Program-made: the position numbers and the translations under genes
Notes under the pieces: model-generated
What the model was told of the DNA's origin: nothing
The model's input: only the letters and a program-made list of their open reading frames with translations
Databases searched by the model: none
In this document: positions 28,500 to 41,607 of the stretch, one piece after another
Position numbering within the stretch: the stretch's first letter is position 1
Layout: every line of letters starts with the position of its first letter
NCBI RefSeq assembly: GCF_037265215.1
Contig: NZ_CP147737.1
Span: 3,380,001 to 3,444,000, forward strand
Source of the DNA: Xenorhabdus griffiniae
Lineage (GTDB): Bacteria > Pseudomonadota > Gammaproteobacteria > Enterobacterales > Enterobacteriaceae
Direction: 5' to 3'
Length of the DNA: 64,000 nt

Positions 28500-30227
28500 T
28501 TAGCAGAGTGTTTTTTCTCTGGTAAAGGTGTCAACCAAATCCATCAATTCCTTTGCTGTTGGCTGAGTCAAAGCCTGCTCTGCCAGTGCTTTTGCATCAT
28601 CATAATTAGTATTACGGATGATCTTTTTAATGCGTGGAATTGATATTGCACTCATGCTGAACTCATCCAATCCCATGCCCAAGAGCAACAGCGTGGCGCG
28701 CTCATCACCGGCAAGTTCTCCACACATGCCCGTCCATTTACCTTCTGCGTGTGAGGCATCAATAACCTGCTTGATTAAGCTCAACACTGCTGGTGACATT
28801 GGGTTGTAGAGATGAGAAATCAGCTCATTACCACGGTCTACCGCAAGAGTATACTGAGTTAGATCGTTTGTCCCAATACTAAAAAAGTCAACTTCTTTTG
28901 CAAGATGATGAGCAATGGTTGCAGCAGCAGGCGTTTCAACCATGATGCCAACTTCAATCGATTCATCAAATGCTTTGTTTTCATTGCGTAATTGCTCTTT
29001 GAGTAACGCAAGCTCAGTTTTCAATTCCCGTATTTCTTCAACAGAAATAATCATTGGGAACATAATGCGCAGTTTACCAAATGCAGAAGCTCTCAGGATA
29101 GCACGTAATTGAGAATGTAAGATCTCTTTACGGTCAAGGCAAATACGGATCGCACGCCAGCCAAGGAATGGGTTCTCTTCTTTTGGCAGATTCATGTAAG
29201 GTAAATCTTTATCGCCACCAATGTCCATTGTACGAATAATGAAGGCTTGATTACCAACTGCTTCTGCCACTGCTTTATAGGCCTCAAACTGTTCATCTTC
29301 GGTCGGCAGAGAATCACGATCCATAAACAGAAATTCAGTACGGTATAAACCAATACCTTCGGCACCATTGCGTTCAGCGCCAGCGATGTCACGTACCGTA
29401 CCGATATTGGCGCAAACTTCAACTTGATGTCCATCCAACGTGATGGCCGGTAAGTCTTTCAGCTTCGCCAGTTCGGTTTTTTCTGTCAGATACTCACTTT
29501 TCGCGGTTTTTAGTTTCTCGATTTCGGTATCAGATGGGTTCACATAAATGTGATTATTGACGGCATCCAGAATCAGGTAATTACCATTTTGGATTTGCCT
29601 GGTCGCATTGGTTGTACCAACAATCGCTGGTAATTCCAGAGAGCGAGCCATAATGGACGTGTGAGAAGTTCGGCCACCAAGATCAGTGATGAAACCTAAT
29701 ACCTTGTCCAGATTGAGTTGTGCGGTTTCTGATGGCGTCAGGTCACTGGCAACCAGGATGACTTCTTCTTCAATGGAACCTAAGTCGATAATTGGCATAT
29801 CCAGAATATTTTTCAGTAAGCGCTTACCAATATCACGCACATCGGCGGCTCGCTCTTTCAAATATTCATCATCCAGTTCTTCCAGCGCATTGGCCTGATC
29901 TTCAATAACGGAATGAACGGCTGCATCTGCTGTTAACAGGTTTTTTTTAATAAGTGTGATAATTTCCTGCTCTAGCTCTTCATCTTCCAGCAACATAATA
30001 TGGCCTTCGAAGATTTCAGCTTTTTCTGCACCCAGATTTTTTTCGGCTGTTTCTCTAATGATCTCTAATTGTGCGGAAGATTTGTCACGGCCTTGCTTAA
30101 AGCGGGAAATTTCTTGTTCAACTTGTTCAGGAATAATTTTTTTATGATTGATAATGATGGGATCTTCTTTCAGTAATAACGCTTTACCGAAAGCAATTCC
30201 TGGTGATACTAAGATACCTGAAATCAT
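28500..30227 (-). CDS. ptsI: PTS enzyme I (phosphoenolpyruvate-protein phosphotransferase)
   Basis: First enzyme of the PTS: it takes phosphate from PEP and passes it to HPr. The phosphorylated histidine is H189 in [12 protein letters not shown], and the PEP-binding C-terminal barrel includes [12 protein letters not shown] and the active-site cysteine segment GMCGELAGD. The length (575) equals E. coli. Two hairpins separate it from ptsH. Confidence 0.98.
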   Translation of the reverse strand: MISGILVSPGIAFGKALLLKEDPIIINHKKIIPEQVEQEISRFKQGRDKSSAQLEIIRETAEKNLGAEKAEIFEGHIMLLEDEELEQEIITLIKKNLLTADAAVHSVIEDQANALEELDDEYLKERAADVRDIGKRLLKNILDMPIIDLGSIEEEVILVASDLTPSETAQLNLDKVLGFITDLGGRTSHTSIMARSLELPAIVGTTNATRQIQNGNYLILDAVNNHIYVNPSDTEIEKLKTAKSEYLTEKTELAKLKDLPAITLDGHQVEVCANIGTVRDIAGAERNGAEGIGLYRTEFLFMDRDSLPTEDEQFEAYKAVAEAVGNQAFIIRTMDIGGDKDLPYMNLPKEENPFLGWRAIRICLDRKEILHSQLRAILRASAFGKLRIMFPMIISVEEIRELKTELALLKEQLRNENKAFDESIEVGIMVETPAAATIAHHLAKEVDFFSIGTNDLTQYTLAVDRGNELISHLYNPMSPAVLSLIKQVIDASHAEGKWTGMCGELAGDERATLLLLGMGLDEFSMSAISIPRIKKIIRNTNYDDAKALAEQALTQPTAKELMDLVDTFTREKTLC

Positions 30228-30267
30228 ATTATATGACCTTACTACGGGTGATTACCTTTCATTAAGA

Positions 30268-30313
30268 TTTAGGGGGAACCCTAAATATCCCCAGATTTTA
30301 TTGATCTGGGGAT
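30268..30313 (-). promoter_or_regulatory. Twin hairpins between ptsH and ptsI
   Basis: TTTAGGG/CCCTAAA (30268-30285, 4-base loop) and ATCCCCAGAT/ATCTGGGGAT (30287-30313, 7-base loop) stand almost back to back in the 124-base ptsH-ptsI gap. No T run follows either in the minus direction, so they look like an mRNA-stability or processing element, or partial attenuator, setting the HPr to EI ratio. This role is inference. Confidence 0.55.
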
Positions 30314-30351
30314 AAGCTGAATGAAATAGACTGGCTTGATTGAACGGACGA

Positions 30352-30609
30352 TTATTCCAATTCACCCATTAATTTAACTAAATGTTCAACAGCCTGTTGT
30401 TCATCTTCGCCTTCAGCAGAAATCGTTACAACTGTACCTTGAGTCAATCCCAGCGTTTGTAATTTGAACAGGCTTTTTGCGCTGGCAGACTTGCCCCCAG
30501 AAATCAGAGTAATGTCAGAAGCAAAGCCTTTTGCTTCTTTAACAAATTGTGCCGCAGGGCGAGTGTGGAGGCCGTTTGGTGCAGTAATAGTAACTTCTTG
30601 CTGGAACAT
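30352..30609 (-). CDS. ptsH: PTS phosphocarrier protein HPr
   Basis: Small cytosolic phosphocarrier between enzyme I and the sugar-specific EIIA proteins. The phosphorylated histidine is H15 in NGLHTRPAA and the conserved serine is S46 in SASAKSLF. The length (85) equals E. coli. It heads the ptsHI-crr operon; the 441 bases upstream, up to cysK, hold the promoter region and the cysK terminator and no gene. Confidence 0.98.
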   Translation of the reverse strand: MFQQEVTITAPNGLHTRPAAQFVKEAKGFASDITLISGGKSASAKSLFKLQTLGLTQGTVVTISAEGEDEQQAVEHLVKLMGELE

Positions 30610-30991
30610 AATATTTCCTCAATAACTTAAATATGCGTTGATAAGCGAAGAGAATTCCATTGGTTATCGCTGAATCCCCTGCGGCTTATACAACCGTTAA
30701 AATGATAATGAAGTAAAGCGTACTCCCTTCACTTTTCAAGTTATTGTGTTGCTAATTTTAACTTGAAATTTAGTGGGATTATAATAATCATTATCAAATA
30801 ATTAACATACTTGATGCACTCAATTGTTGATTTGGTGTTAATACACGTTATCTGAAGAAGGCTTTAGTTTGAATAACCTTATTTGCCGTCTGGTTGGCGA
30901 TTAATTTCGTGCATCAAAATAATTACTGGTTAAATACTAAAGCTACTTGAATAAATCATCTAGGAAAGTTTTAAACTTTGATCTGATGCAC

Positions 30992-31018
30992 AAAAAAGCA
31001 CCCTGAAGGTGCTTTTTT
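30992..31018 (-). terminator. Terminator of cysK
   Basis: AAAAAAGCACC pairs with GGTGCTTTTTT around a short CTGA loop. The flanking A and T runs would let it work in both directions. It lies about 35 bases after the cysK stop. Confidence 0.88.
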
Positions 31019-31051
31019 GTCAATAGAGTGAAAAATTCTATCGAGTGATTT

Positions 31052-32005
31052 TTACTCACTGAGTAAGTCAGCAAACAGTGCTGTACTGAGATAACGTTCC
31101 GCCGACGAAGGCAAAATTACCACGATATTTTTATCCTGGTATGCTTCTTCTTGCGCTATTTTGATGGCCGCAGCAACAGCAGCACCGGAAGAAATTCCCG
31201 CAAGAATACCTTCTTTTTCAGTGACTTCACGTGCAATCTGCATCGCTTCTTCATTGCTGATTTTAAATACGCGGTCAACTAATGTTAAATCTAAGTTATC
31301 AGGAATGAAACCAGCGCCAATTCCCTGAATTTTATGTGGGCCTGGTTTAAGTTCTTCACCCGCCAATTTTTGGCTGATAACAGGTGAACTTTCTGGTTCT
31401 ACCGCAACGATAGTGACTGGTTTGCCCCGCGTATTTTTTAAGTAACGGGCAACACCCGTAATTGTGCCGCCAGTTCCTACACCAGCAACAAAAACGTCTA
31501 CATTACCGTCAGTATCTTCCCAAATTTCAGGGCCAGTGGTTTTTTCATGGATTTCAGGATTGGCGGGATTGCTGAATTGTTGCAGGAGTATATAACGGTC
31601 AGGATTACTGTCATGGATTTCGTTAGCTTTCTCAATCGCGCCTTTCATGCCTTTTGCACCTTCGGTCAGCACCAAATTTGCGCCAAGTGCTTTCAACAAC
31701 TTACGTCGTTCAAGGCTCATTGTTTCAGGCATGGTCAATGTCAGCTTATAACCACGGGCAGCTGCAACATAGGCAAGTGCAATCCCTGTATTACCACTGG
31801 TTGGTTCGATAAGTTCTTTATCTTTGGTCAGAATGCCCCGTTTTTCGGCATCCCAGATCATATTGGCACCAATGCGGCATTTAACACTGAAGCTGGGGTT
31901 ACGGGATTCTACTTTCGCCAGGATGCGACCATTCGCGAAATTTTTTAAACGTACTAGCGGAGTGTGACCAATAGTCAACGAATTATCTTCATAAATTTTG
32001 CTCAT
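31052..32005 (-). CDS. cysK: Cysteine synthase A (O-acetylserine sulfhydrylase A)
   Basis: PLP enzyme making cysteine from O-acetylserine and sulfide. It has the family start [20 protein letters not shown], the PLP lysine in [12 protein letters not shown] (K42), the loop PTSGNTG and the segment [10 protein letters not shown]. An in-frame ATG 42 bases upstream exists, but the start at 32005 gives the conserved N-terminus and 317 residues. The C-terminus ends shortly after ALFADLLSE, slightly shorter than in E. coli. Its upstream spacer carries three intergenic repeats. Confidence 0.97.
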   Translation of the reverse strand: MSKIYEDNSLTIGHTPLVRLKNFANGRILAKVESRNPSFSVKCRIGANMIWDAEKRGILTKDKELIEPTSGNTGIALAYVAAARGYKLTLTMPETMSLERRKLLKALGANLVLTEGAKGMKGAIEKANEIHDSNPDRYILLQQFSNPANPEIHEKTTGPEIWEDTDGNVDVFVAGVGTGGTITGVARYLKNTRGKPVTIVAVEPESSPVISQKLAGEELKPGPHKIQGIGAGFIPDNLDLTLVDRVFKISNEEAMQIAREVTEKEGILAGISSGAAVAAAIKIAQEEAYQDKNIVVILPSSAERYLSTALFADLLSE

Positions 32006-32121
32006 TGTTCGTTTGCCCCTAACATACCGTAAATACTGGTTAACCATACGCTAACATCATATTTATGGAAATAAGGTTTCAGTCTATTCTTATTATATAA
32101 AAGAATAATTGATGGACATTT

Positions 32122-32227
32122 TATATCAATCTAACTTTAAGATGTGTGTGATTTCTCCCCGAGAAGCAGGGAGAAATCAGGTTTCATGTCGTGTTGTAAA
32201 TTGCAACTTGAAGTTTAATACATATAA
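32122..32227. repeat. Intergenic palindromic repeat, family 1, copy G
   Basis: From TATATCAATCTAACTTTAAG to AGTTTAATACATATA. The central hairpin has drifted (CTCCCCGAGAAGCAGGGAG). It abuts a family 2 copy directly on its right. Confidence 0.85.
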
Positions 32228-32322
32228 ATAACGTTTCAAAATGATAGGAGTATTCCTTACCGCGCGGAGCGCGGGGTAAGGAACGCCAACATCTGATACT
32301 CTCAGTATTATGAAAACCATTT
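32226..32322. repeat. Intergenic palindromic repeat, family 2, copy 3
   Basis: Same orientation as the copy at 11992: ACGTTTCAAAATGATAGGAG, hairpin CCTTACCGCGC...GCGCGGGGTAAGG, then CTGATACTCTCAGTATTATG. It is sandwiched without spacer between family 1 copies G and H, giving a composite of about 308 bp in the cysK-cysZ spacer. Confidence 0.88.
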
Positions 32323-32323
32323 A

Positions 32324-32429
32324 TATACCAATCGTCTTTCAAGATGCGTCTTATATCTCCCCGCTATGCGGGGAGATATAAACAATTACATTGACTTGCA
32401 AGCTGCAACTTGAAATTCATTGGGTATAT
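32324..32429. repeat. Intergenic palindromic repeat, family 1, copy H (variant)
   Basis: From TATACCAATCGTCTTTCAAG to ACTTGAAATTCATTGGGTATA. The ends fit the family, but the centre differs (ATATCTCCCCGCTATGCGGGGAGATAT), a perfect palindrome of its own. It may be a sub-family. Confidence 0.75.
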
Positions 32430-32469
32430 TCTTCTGAGTATTTAAGATGAGCATAAATTTTTAAACAAA

Positions 32470-32502
32470 GCCTCCTGACATGCTTGTCACCTGTCAGGAG
32501 GC
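32470..32502 (-). terminator. Terminator of cysZ
   Basis: GCCTCCTGACA (32470-32480) pairs with TGTCAGGAGGC (32492-32502), a perfect 11-bp stem followed in the minus direction by TTTGTTTAAAAATT. It lies 37 bases after the stop. Confidence 0.85.
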
Positions 32503-32538
32503 GTGTAGTCGGCAAAAGGGAGTAAACAGAAGATCAAA

Positions 32539-33315
32539 TTAATTTGATGATGTGCGATTCAGGGCATGTTGAGCACGGTAGCGATCAACCCACATCGCAG
32601 TTGCGCCACAAACCGCAACGGGCATGATAAACAGGTTCACAATCGGGATCATGGTCAGAATGCTGACTGCTGCACCGAATTGCAGGTTATCTATTTTATT
32701 TTGGCGTAATGTATTGCGCATAGTGGTAAAACTGACTTTATGGTTATCAAATGGAAAATCACAATATTGGATTGTCAGCATCCAGGCACTGAAAATAAAC
32801 CAAAGGAAAGGAGCGACGGTTTGGCCTATTCCTGGAATGAAGTAAAGTAACAATAGGACAAGTGCACGCGGAATATAGTAAAGAATTTTCACTATTTCGC
32901 GTTTCAGAATACGGGGCGTATCTTTGAGTAAGTCAATAACCCCAGTATCGGGTGCCGGAATGCCTGTTAAGTCAGCCTCCAATTTTTCTGCCAGCAACCC
33001 ATTGAATGGTGAAGCGATAAAATTAGCCAGTGTACTGAAAAAATAAGTAAAAACCAGTAAGATAGAGATAACCGCAAGTGGCCAAATTAAATAGCTTAAC
33101 CATTGCATCCAGTCTGGTATTTTATCGAGAGCCCATTGTATCCAATCCCCTAATTTATGATATAGCCACCAAAATGAACCACCTAGCAATAAGATATTAG
33201 CCAATAAAGGTAATAGAACGAACCTCTTAATGCCAGGGCGGGTTATGAATTGCCAACCTTGGGCAATATAATGGAATCCATTCGCATGTTTTGGCAACCT
33301 TGTCGAATTCGTCAT
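32539..33315 (-). CDS. cysZ: Sulfate transporter CysZ
   Basis: Inner-membrane high-affinity sulfate permease feeding cysteine synthesis. It has four main hydrophobic segments (about residues 30-52, 67-95, 145-185 and 210-238). The length (258) is close to E. coli (253), and the N-terminal [24 protein letters not shown] is typical. It is divergent from zipA, with which it shares a 220-base upstream region, the usual enterobacterial arrangement. Confidence 0.96.
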   Translation of the reverse strand: MTNSTRLPKHANGFHYIAQGWQFITRPGIKRFVLLPLLANILLLGGSFWWLYHKLGDWIQWALDKIPDWMQWLSYLIWPLAVISILLVFTYFFSTLANFIASPFNGLLAEKLEADLTGIPAPDTGVIDLLKDTPRILKREIVKILYYIPRALVLLLLYFIPGIGQTVAPFLWFIFSAWMLTIQYCDFPFDNHKVSFTTMRNTLRQNKIDNLQFGAAVSILTMIPIVNLFIMPVAVCGATAMWVDRYRAQHALNRTSSN

Positions 33316-33535
33316 ATTTTCTTATTCTCTCTTAGATGATTGAGACGGTATGATATAGGCAGGATTTTCTACTGACCAGTCGTTTTATGAGTAAAAAACA
33401 TCCGAAAAAACAGAGGAAATCTCTCATTATGGTAAGAAAAGTATGTAGAGACTTGCACTTGTCCTATTTGACAAATACTCTTATCTAAAGAATATTCCGC
33501 CGTGATGGCAATTAATTTAAACAACAGAGATAGCA

Positions 33536-34471
33536 ATGATGCAGGATTTGCGTCTGATATTAATCGTTGTTGGTGCGATAGCCATAATAGCTTTGCTATT
33601 ACATGGGTTGTGGACCAGCCGTAAAGAGCGTTCATCACTCTTTCGTGATCGCCCAGTTAAACGTCATAAACAGGGGCGTCAGGAAGAGCCAGAAGATGAT
33701 GATGGCGAAGAGCTGTTTGATAATACGCCAAAATCGAATGTTCAGGAGTCGACGCAACCGCAGGCTGAACATCGTGCAGGGCCGGTTATCGAACGTTATG
33801 CGCCTGAATCGTCAGCCATAGTGCCTGATGATGGTACAGATCCTTTACTTACAAGGCATCAATCCGATGCTTCTACAGTCAAGGTGAAAGGTGTCGATGA
33901 TCAACAAGAAGAACCACAACTTGGCTTGTTTGATCCGATTGAATCCGCTGAATCAAAAGAAGCCAGAGTTGCAGAGTCAGACTTTGACATTGTGGACGGG
34001 CAATCAAAGACAGCGAAAAATGAAGCACAGTCTAAATCTGAACAGACTAAAAAAGAGACCGTGTTGGTGTTGCATGTTGCCGCTCATCATGGGCAAGAAC
34101 TGAATGGTGAAGTGCTGTTCCAAAGCATTTTACAGGCAGGCTTCCGGTTTGGTGAGATGAATATTTTTCATCGCCATCTAAACCCATCGGGTAGCGGTGC
34201 TGTGTTGTTCAGTTTAGCTAACATGGTAAAACCGGGTTCGTTTGATCCAGACCAAATGGTCGATTTCACTACTCCTGGCGTTTCCATATTTATGCTTGTA
34301 CCTTCATATGGTGATTCCAATCAGAACTTTAAACTGATGTTACAGGCGGCGCAGCGCATTGCTGCTGATGTGGGAGGCGTTGTTCTGGATGGTGAGCGCA
34401 AGTTGCTGACACCACAGATGATCGAACTCTATAAGGCGCGTATCCGTGATACGCTCAATGTCAGTGAATAA
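33536..34471 (+). CDS. zipA: Cell division protein ZipA
   Basis: Inner-membrane anchor that ties FtsZ to the membrane in the early divisome. It has an N-terminal span (residues 4-24, N-out), a basic stretch ([19 protein letters not shown]), a long acidic and Gln-rich flexible linker (about 45-170), and a C-terminal FtsZ-binding domain (about 180-311, [20 protein letters not shown]). The double ATG start MMQDLRLIL is the same as in E. coli. Confidence 0.97.
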   Translation: MMQDLRLILIVVGAIAIIALLLHGLWTSRKERSSLFRDRPVKRHKQGRQEEPEDDDGEELFDNTPKSNVQESTQPQAEHRAGPVIERYAPESSAIVPDDGTDPLLTRHQSDASTVKVKGVDDQQEEPQLGLFDPIESAESKEARVAESDFDIVDGQSKTAKNEAQSKSEQTKKETVLVLHVAAHHGQELNGEVLFQSILQAGFRFGEMNIFHRHLNPSGSGAVLFSLANMVKPGSFDPDQMVDFTTPGVSIFMLVPSYGDSNQNFKLMLQAAQRIAADVGGVVLDGERKLLTPQMIELYKARIRDTLNVSE

Positions 34472-34493
34472 CCCCTCTTTTTATTAGTATCAA

Positions 34494-34516
34494 GCCCCCG
34501 CTAGTCGGGGGTTTTT
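34494..34516 (+). terminator. Terminator between zipA and ligA
   Basis: CCCCCG (34495-34500) pairs with CGGGGG (34506-34511), followed by TTTTT. The ligA ribosome site follows at once, so it may attenuate rather than fully stop read-through. Confidence 0.85.
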
Positions 34517-34528
34517 CATCTCTGGTGA

Positions 34529-36553
<2,025 letters not shown>

Positions 36554-36723
36554 TACGCATTCCACTTAGGGAGACGATTATTAAAATGTGATCGAGTTAG
36601 CTAAATAGAGATTTGTAGTCACTTGAATAGTAAATTAACGTGATAATCATCAAACTTTACTGTCATGTGTTACATAAAATACAGATCTAAATTTGCACAG
36701 AATCGTGTTTGGAGCTCTTCTTT

Positions 36724-37920
36724 ATGACTACGTCTCATATTTTACATTTTTTACTCGCTTTGGTCGTCATTGGCGGCCTGGCGGTTTTGGCGAGTAATAA
36801 CCGGAAGGAAATTAAGATTCGTTATATTATTCAGTTGCTTATAATCGAACTCTTTCTGGCATGGTTCTTCCTGAATTCTAACGTGGGTTTGGGGATAGTT
36901 AAAGGATTTGACGATTTATTTGTCCATCTATTATCTTACGCTGCAAAAGGTACCAGCTTTGTTTTCAGTGGCATGATAGAAGCGAACCTGGCCTTTTTCT
37001 TCCTGAATGTATTGTGTCCTATCATTTTTATTTCCGCCCTGATTGGTATTTTGCAACACATCAAAGTGCTACCCATTATCATTCGTGTGATTGGTACTGT
37101 GCTGTCTAAAATTAACGGTATGGGTAAACTGGAATCATTTAATGCGGTGAGTTCATTGATTTTGGGGCAATCAGAGAATTTTATTGCTTATAAAAATGTG
37201 CTGGGCAAGATGTCTGAACGCCGGATGTATACGATGGCGGCGACGGCAATGTCTACCGTATCTATGGCTATTGTCGGTGCTTACATGACGATGCTGGATG
37301 CAAAATATGTAGTCGCGGCACTGATACTGAATATGTTCAGCACTTTTATCATCTTATCTCTCATTAATCCTTATTCTGTTGAGAATGAAGAAGATATTCA
37401 TATGAGCAACCTCCATGAGGGGCAAAGTTTCTTTGAAATGCTGGGCGATTATATTTTGGCGGGCTTCAAAGTTGCTTTGATTGTCACTGCGATGTTGATC
37501 GGTTTTATTGCCTTGATTGCAGGAGTTAACGCAATTTTCCATCTGGTCTTTGGTATTACTTTCCAGGAGTGTATGGGATATGTGTTTTATCCGTTTGCAT
37601 GGATCATTGGTATTCCAAGTGATGAAGCGCTGAAAGTCGGCAGTATCATGGCAACCAAGTTGGTTTCCAACGAATTTGTGGCGATGCAGAGCTTGCAAGA
37701 GATATCTGCTCAACTAAGTGAACATTCGAAAGGGATCCTGTCCGTATTTTTGGTTTCTTTCGCTAACTTTGGCTCCATTGGGATTATTTCTGGTGCGGTT
37801 AAAGGGCTGGATGAACAACAGGGTAATGCTGTTGCGCGCTTTGGCTTGAAATTACTGTTTGGTTCAACGCTGGTGAGCTTCCTGTCCGCAGCAATTACCG
37901 GGCTGATTTTGAGCATCTAA
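36724..37920 (+). CDS. nupC: Nucleoside permease NupC
   Basis: Proton-driven concentrative nucleoside transporter in the inner membrane, with about nine to ten spans. Family signatures are clear: [20 protein letters not shown] and [18 protein letters not shown] (substrate site), and [17 protein letters not shown] 15 bases upstream is in frame, but the ATG at 36724 has GGAG at seven bases and gives 398 residues, as expected. Confidence 0.96.
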   Translation: MTTSHILHFLLALVVIGGLAVLASNNRKEIKIRYIIQLLIIELFLAWFFLNSNVGLGIVKGFDDLFVHLLSYAAKGTSFVFSGMIEANLAFFFLNVLCPIIFISALIGILQHIKVLPIIIRVIGTVLSKINGMGKLESFNAVSSLILGQSENFIAYKNVLGKMSERRMYTMAATAMSTVSMAIVGAYMTMLDAKYVVAALILNMFSTFIILSLINPYSVENEEDIHMSNLHEGQSFFEMLGDYILAGFKVALIVTAMLIGFIALIAGVNAIFHLVFGITFQECMGYVFYPFAWIIGIPSDEALKVGSIMATKLVSNEFVAMQSLQEISAQLSEHSKGILSVFLVSFANFGSIGIISGAVKGLDEQQGNAVARFGLKLLFGSTLVSFLSAAITGLILSI

Positions 37921-37953
37921 TCTGTTTCATTGGGTTTGACAGAAGACAATAGA

Positions 37954-37987
37954 AAGTGGCGTTCTGGAAGCAGGCGCCACTTTTTTA
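37954..37987 (+). terminator. Terminator of nupC
   Basis: AAGTGGCG (37954-37961) pairs with CGCCACTT (37975-37982) and runs into a T6 tract. It lies 33 bases after the nupC stop. Confidence 0.88.
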
Positions 37988-38014
37988 TACTCATAGTGAG
38001 GTAATGAGGTTGAT

Positions 38015-38233
38015 ATGATGAACAAAGAAAACTTGTTGGAAATAGCGAATACAGCTATGCCATTTGGTAAATATAAAGGGCGAATGTTGATTGACTTGCC
38101 GGAAGAGTATTTACTTTGGTTTGCGCGCAAAGGGGAGTTCCCACAGGGAAAACTGGGCGAGTTGATGGAGATAACGCTTGCAATTAAAATTGAAGGATTG
38201 GACTCTCTGGTAAAACCGTTGAAAGGCTCCTGA
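38015..38233 (+). CDS. ypeB: DUF3820 protein YpeB
   Basis: 72 residues, the same length as E. coli YpeB. The motif AMPFGKYKGRMLIDLPEEYLLWF (about 14-36) is the DUF3820 signature, which also occurs in exonuclease-associated 'quorum' modules. The function is unknown. The N-terminus has a double ATG, preceded by GAGGTTGAT. It is next to ligA/nupC, as in E. coli. Confidence 0.9.
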   Translation: MMNKENLLEIANTAMPFGKYKGRMLIDLPEEYLLWFARKGEFPQGKLGELMEITLAIKIEGLDSLVKPLKGS

Positions 38234-38388
38234 TGGATAAAACTTTTTTATTTATGATGATTAAATCAGTGACATAAATCGCTTAACCATTTCCCTGATA
38301 GCATTAATATCCTGCGTGATTAATTAAAATATTGGGTGGTTTCCAATCACATGCATCTATATGGAGAGCCACATCCATACGGAGGATT

Positions 38389-39143
38389 ATGATGAACTAT
38401 TTTGACGGGAAAATTGCGATTGTTACAGGTGCGACAACGGGCGTTGGCGAGGGCATTGCAGAAGAACTATTCCAGCGCGGAGCGACGGTAATTATTACTG
38501 GGCGTCAATATTCCCGTGCTAAACAGAAAGCAAAACAGCTTGATCCCACCGGGCAATATGTGATCCCAATGGAAACAGATATCAGGGATCATCTTTCAGT
38601 CAAGGCATTGATTGACAACACAGTAAAGCAATTTGGTGGATTGCATATGTTGGTCAATAATGCGGGTATTACTGGGCCGCATGGTATCACTATTTGTGAT
38701 TATTCCATTGATGATTGGAATGATGTGATTAATACCGATCTCAGCGGAACATTTTTTGGCTTGAAATATGGTATTCCGGCTATCCTTCAAAGTGGAGGCG
38801 GAGCTATTGTTAACCTTTCTTCCTCTAATGGGATTGTAGGCATTCCTGGTATTGCACCTTATACAACGGCTAAACATGGTGTGCTTGGTTTAACGCGTTC
38901 GGCTGCCCTGGAGTTTGCAGATAAAGGTGTTCGCATCAATGCAGTTGGACCAGGTTATGTTGATACTCCGTATATGCAAACCCTGCCAACAGACATCAGA
39001 GAGTGGATGGCAAATAGTCACCCAATGAAACGCATGGCAACCAGAGAAGAAGTGGCAAAACGGTAGCATTTCTATTGTCTGACGAAAGCTCATTTACGAC
39101 TGGCGCATTTTATGCGATTGATGGGGGCTATACGGCGCAATAG
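38389..39143 (+). pseudogene. Short-chain dehydrogenase/reductase, frameshifted near the 3' end
   Basis: Classical SDR: the cofactor motif TGATTGVGEG near residue 13-22, NNAG, the catalytic serine in NLSSSNG and YTTAK. A GGAGG ribosome site precedes the first ATG of MMNYFDGKIAIVTG. The frame stops at 39066 within EEVAKR. In the next frame the expected end continues as VAFLLSDESSFTTGAFYAID, then GGYTAQ and stop at 39143. One missing base near 39060 (an expected EVAKAVAFLLSDES) explains it. The substrate is unknown. Without the last ~30 residues the protein would lack part of the dimer interface. Confidence 0.8.
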
Positions 39144-39230
39144 GGAATACAATAAGTGATGAAAGTTACGCCAAATTTTTAATAATTGACTTTATATCTT
39201 GATTGGATGGTTAATACGGATAGATAAGAA

Positions 39231-39262
39231 AAATCCCTGAAAACTTGCGTTTTCAGGGATTT
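39231..39262 (-). terminator. Terminator of the tRNA-Ala operon
   Basis: A 14-bp perfect stem pairs AAATCCCTGAAAAC (39231-39244) with GTTTTCAGGGATTT (39249-39262) around a 4-base loop, nine bases beyond the tRNA 3' end. It is followed in the minus direction by TTCTTATCTATC. It could also serve the SDR gene from the other side. Confidence 0.85.
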
Positions 39263-39270
39263 CAGAATCT

Positions 39271-39346
<76 letters not shown>

Positions 39347-39413
39347 ACGAATGTGGTTCGGACTTTGAATGCCAGATACTGTTTATCTCTGATGAGTAAA
39401 TAAGATAAGTATT

Positions 39414-39489
<76 letters not shown>

Positions 39490-39516
39490 AAATCAAAATC
39501 CTGTAGAACGGGGCGA

Positions 39517-39545
39517 ATCATATGAAAACCGGAGAATTCTGTCAA
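39517..39545 (-). promoter_or_regulatory. Promoter of the tRNA-Ala pair
   Basis: On the minus strand TTGACA, a 17-base spacer and TATGAT, followed by a GC-rich discriminator (TCGCCCC) typical of stringently controlled stable-RNA promoters. Confidence 0.85.
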
Positions 39546-39690
39546 TGAATTCATTAATATTCCCCGTGTAAACGCTGAAAAAGCCATCAATGACCCATTG
39601 GGAGGGCAAAAATAAAGGCACTGCAATAATTGAGTGCCTTTCATTTCATTATTCACGCCACATTATGACGTAACATCGATAAATGACGAT

Positions 39691-41106
39691 TTATTGCGCT
39701 TCACGCTGAGCAATATAAGCCAGGGCTTTATCAATACGAGATAATGAACGAGCTTGGTTAATAGCATGGATCGTTACATCAACACTTGGAGACTGACCCG
39801 CACCTGTTACCGCAACACGCAGTGGCATACCTACCTTACCCATCCCAACTGCCAGTTCGTCAGCCGTTGCCTGAATGGCGTGATGGATATTTTCAGGTGT
39901 CCATTCAGTAATGGCTGCCAGTTTCGCACGGGCAACTTCTAATGGCTGGCGAGCAACAGGACGCAGATGTTTTTTCGCCGCATCTGCATCAAATTCGGCA
40001 AATTCTTCATAGAAATAACGGCAAGATTCAGCCATTTCTTTCAGCGTCTTGCAGCGTTCACCTAACAGTTTGATCAAATCAACCAGTTCAGGCCCCGTGC
40101 GAGTATCAAGACCTTGTTGTTCAATATGCCATGCTAAATGTACAGCAACTTTTTCCGCTGGCAGGGTATTAATATAATGATGGTTCAGCCATTGCAGTTT
40201 TTCTGTATTGAATGCACTGGCAGATTTGCTGATGGCATCGAGACTAAACAGCTTAGTCATTTCTTCAACGCTGAAAATCTCCTGATCGCCATGTGACCAA
40301 CCCAGACGAACCAGATAGTTCAACAGTGCTTCTGGCAGATAACCATCATCACGGTATTGCATTACGCTGACTGCCCCGTGGCGCTTGGACAGTTTTTTAC
40401 CATCGTCGCCGAGGATCATCGAAACATGGGCATATTCTGGGACAGGTGCACCAAGCGCTTTCAGGATATTGATCTGACGTGGGGTATTGTTGATATGGTC
40501 TTCACCACGAATAACATGGGTGATTTCCATATCCCAATCATCAATGACCACACAGAAGTTATAAGTTGGTGAACCGTCGGTACGGCGGATGATCAAATCG
40601 TCCAGCTCCTGGTTACTGAATTCAATCGGGCCACGGATACTGTCGTTAAAAATGACAGAACCTTCTTGTGGGTTGCGGAAACGCACAACATGTGGCTCAT
40701 CATGACTATGCTGGCACTCGCTATCACGGCATTTCCCGTCATAACGTGGTTTTTCACCATTAGCCATCTGAGTTTCACGCAATTGTTCCAAACGCTCTTT
40801 AGAGCAATAGCAGCGGTAAGCCGTACCTTGCTCTAACATTTCATCAATAACCTGGTTGTAACGGTCGAAACGTTTGGTCTGATAATAAGGACCTTCATCC
40901 CAATTCAGATTTAACCAGTTCATCCCGTCCATAATTGCATCGATGGCATCTTGGGTAGAACGTTCCAGATCAGTATCTTCGATGCGAAGAACGAATTCAC
41001 CTTGATTGTGGCGACTGTATAACCAGGAATAAAGAGCAGTACGCGCACCACCAACATGCAGATAGCCAGTAGGACTTGGTGCAAAACGGGTTTTAATTTT
41101 ACTCAT
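39691..41106 (-). CDS. gltX: Glutamyl-tRNA synthetase
   Basis: Class I synthetase that charges tRNA-Glu. The HIGH-type motif is in [16 protein letters not shown] near the N-terminus, and the KMSKS-type motif is KLSKRHG at about 238-244. A cysteine cluster (CYCS and later CRDSEC) matches the zinc-binding insert. The length (471) equals E. coli. It sits between the tRNA-Ala pair and the divergent tRNA-Val/Lys operon, as in E. coli. Confidence 0.98.
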   Translation of the reverse strand: MSKIKTRFAPSPTGYLHVGGARTALYSWLYSRHNQGEFVLRIEDTDLERSTQDAIDAIMDGMNWLNLNWDEGPYYQTKRFDRYNQVIDEMLEQGTAYRCYCSKERLEQLRETQMANGEKPRYDGKCRDSECQHSHDEPHVVRFRNPQEGSVIFNDSIRGPIEFSNQELDDLIIRRTDGSPTYNFCVVIDDWDMEITHVIRGEDHINNTPRQINILKALGAPVPEYAHVSMILGDDGKKLSKRHGAVSVMQYRDDGYLPEALLNYLVRLGWSHGDQEIFSVEEMTKLFSLDAISKSASAFNTEKLQWLNHHYINTLPAEKVAVHLAWHIEQQGLDTRTGPELVDLIKLLGERCKTLKEMAESCRYFYEEFAEFDADAAKKHLRPVARQPLEVARAKLAAITEWTPENIHHAIQATADELAVGMGKVGMPLRVAVTGAGQSPSVDVTIHAINQARSLSRIDKALAYIAQREAQ

Positions 41107-41331
41107 CAGGAATTGCCTTAATTACGTTTCTCTTTATTAGAGAGCGTGTTGGATGATTGAAGTAACAACAGTGGGAGTTATTTTATCACTGCACTTCAAT
41201 TCCTCAATGGCGTTAACGGCAGGTTATTAAGAAAAGCTAAAATAACGTATCTAAATGATACCATATCGTGATTATAATTGTTTCATTCTGTTTAATTTTA
41301 CGACGAACGATTGTTTTAGTGATAAAAAGCG

Positions 41332-41359
41332 TTGACTCACTTCGAACTATCCCTATAAT
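41332..41359 (+). promoter_or_regulatory. Promoter of the Val/Lys tRNA operon
   Basis: TTGACT (41332-41337), a 16-base spacer and TATAAT (41354-41359), with a GC-containing discriminator, 18 bases upstream of the first tRNA. Confidence 0.88.
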
Positions 41360-41376
41360 GCGACTCCATCACGACG

Positions 41377-41452
41377 GGGCGATTAGCTCAGTTGGTAGAG
41401 CATCTCCCTTACAAGGAGGGGGTCATCAGTTCGAATCTGGTATCGCCCACCA
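41377..41452 (+). tRNA. tRNA-Val(TAC), copy 1
   Basis: 76-base cloverleaf starting GGGCGATTAGCTCAGTTGG, anticodon TAC in CCCTTACAAGG, CCA encoded. It matches the valU-valX-valY cluster of E. coli. Confidence 0.97.
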
Positions 41453-41486
41453 TATTTCTCGTAGTGATAAAAATGATTTTATGATT

Positions 41487-41562
41487 GGGCGATTAGCTCA
41501 GTTGGTAGAGCATCTCCCTTACAAGGAGGGGGTCATCAGTTCGAATCTGGTATCGCCCACCA
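41487..41562 (+). tRNA. tRNA-Val(TAC), copy 2
   Basis: Identical in sequence to copy 1, 34 bases after it. Confidence 0.97.
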
Positions 41563-41607
41563 ATCATGAATCAGTGGTATTGATGTCGGTAATAGTCATC
41601 GTGAAGT

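Noticed and set aside
31052..32047. The longer cysK reading frame starting at 32047
   Set aside because: The extra 14 residues are not found in the family, and the internal ATG gives the exact conserved start MSKIYEDNS.
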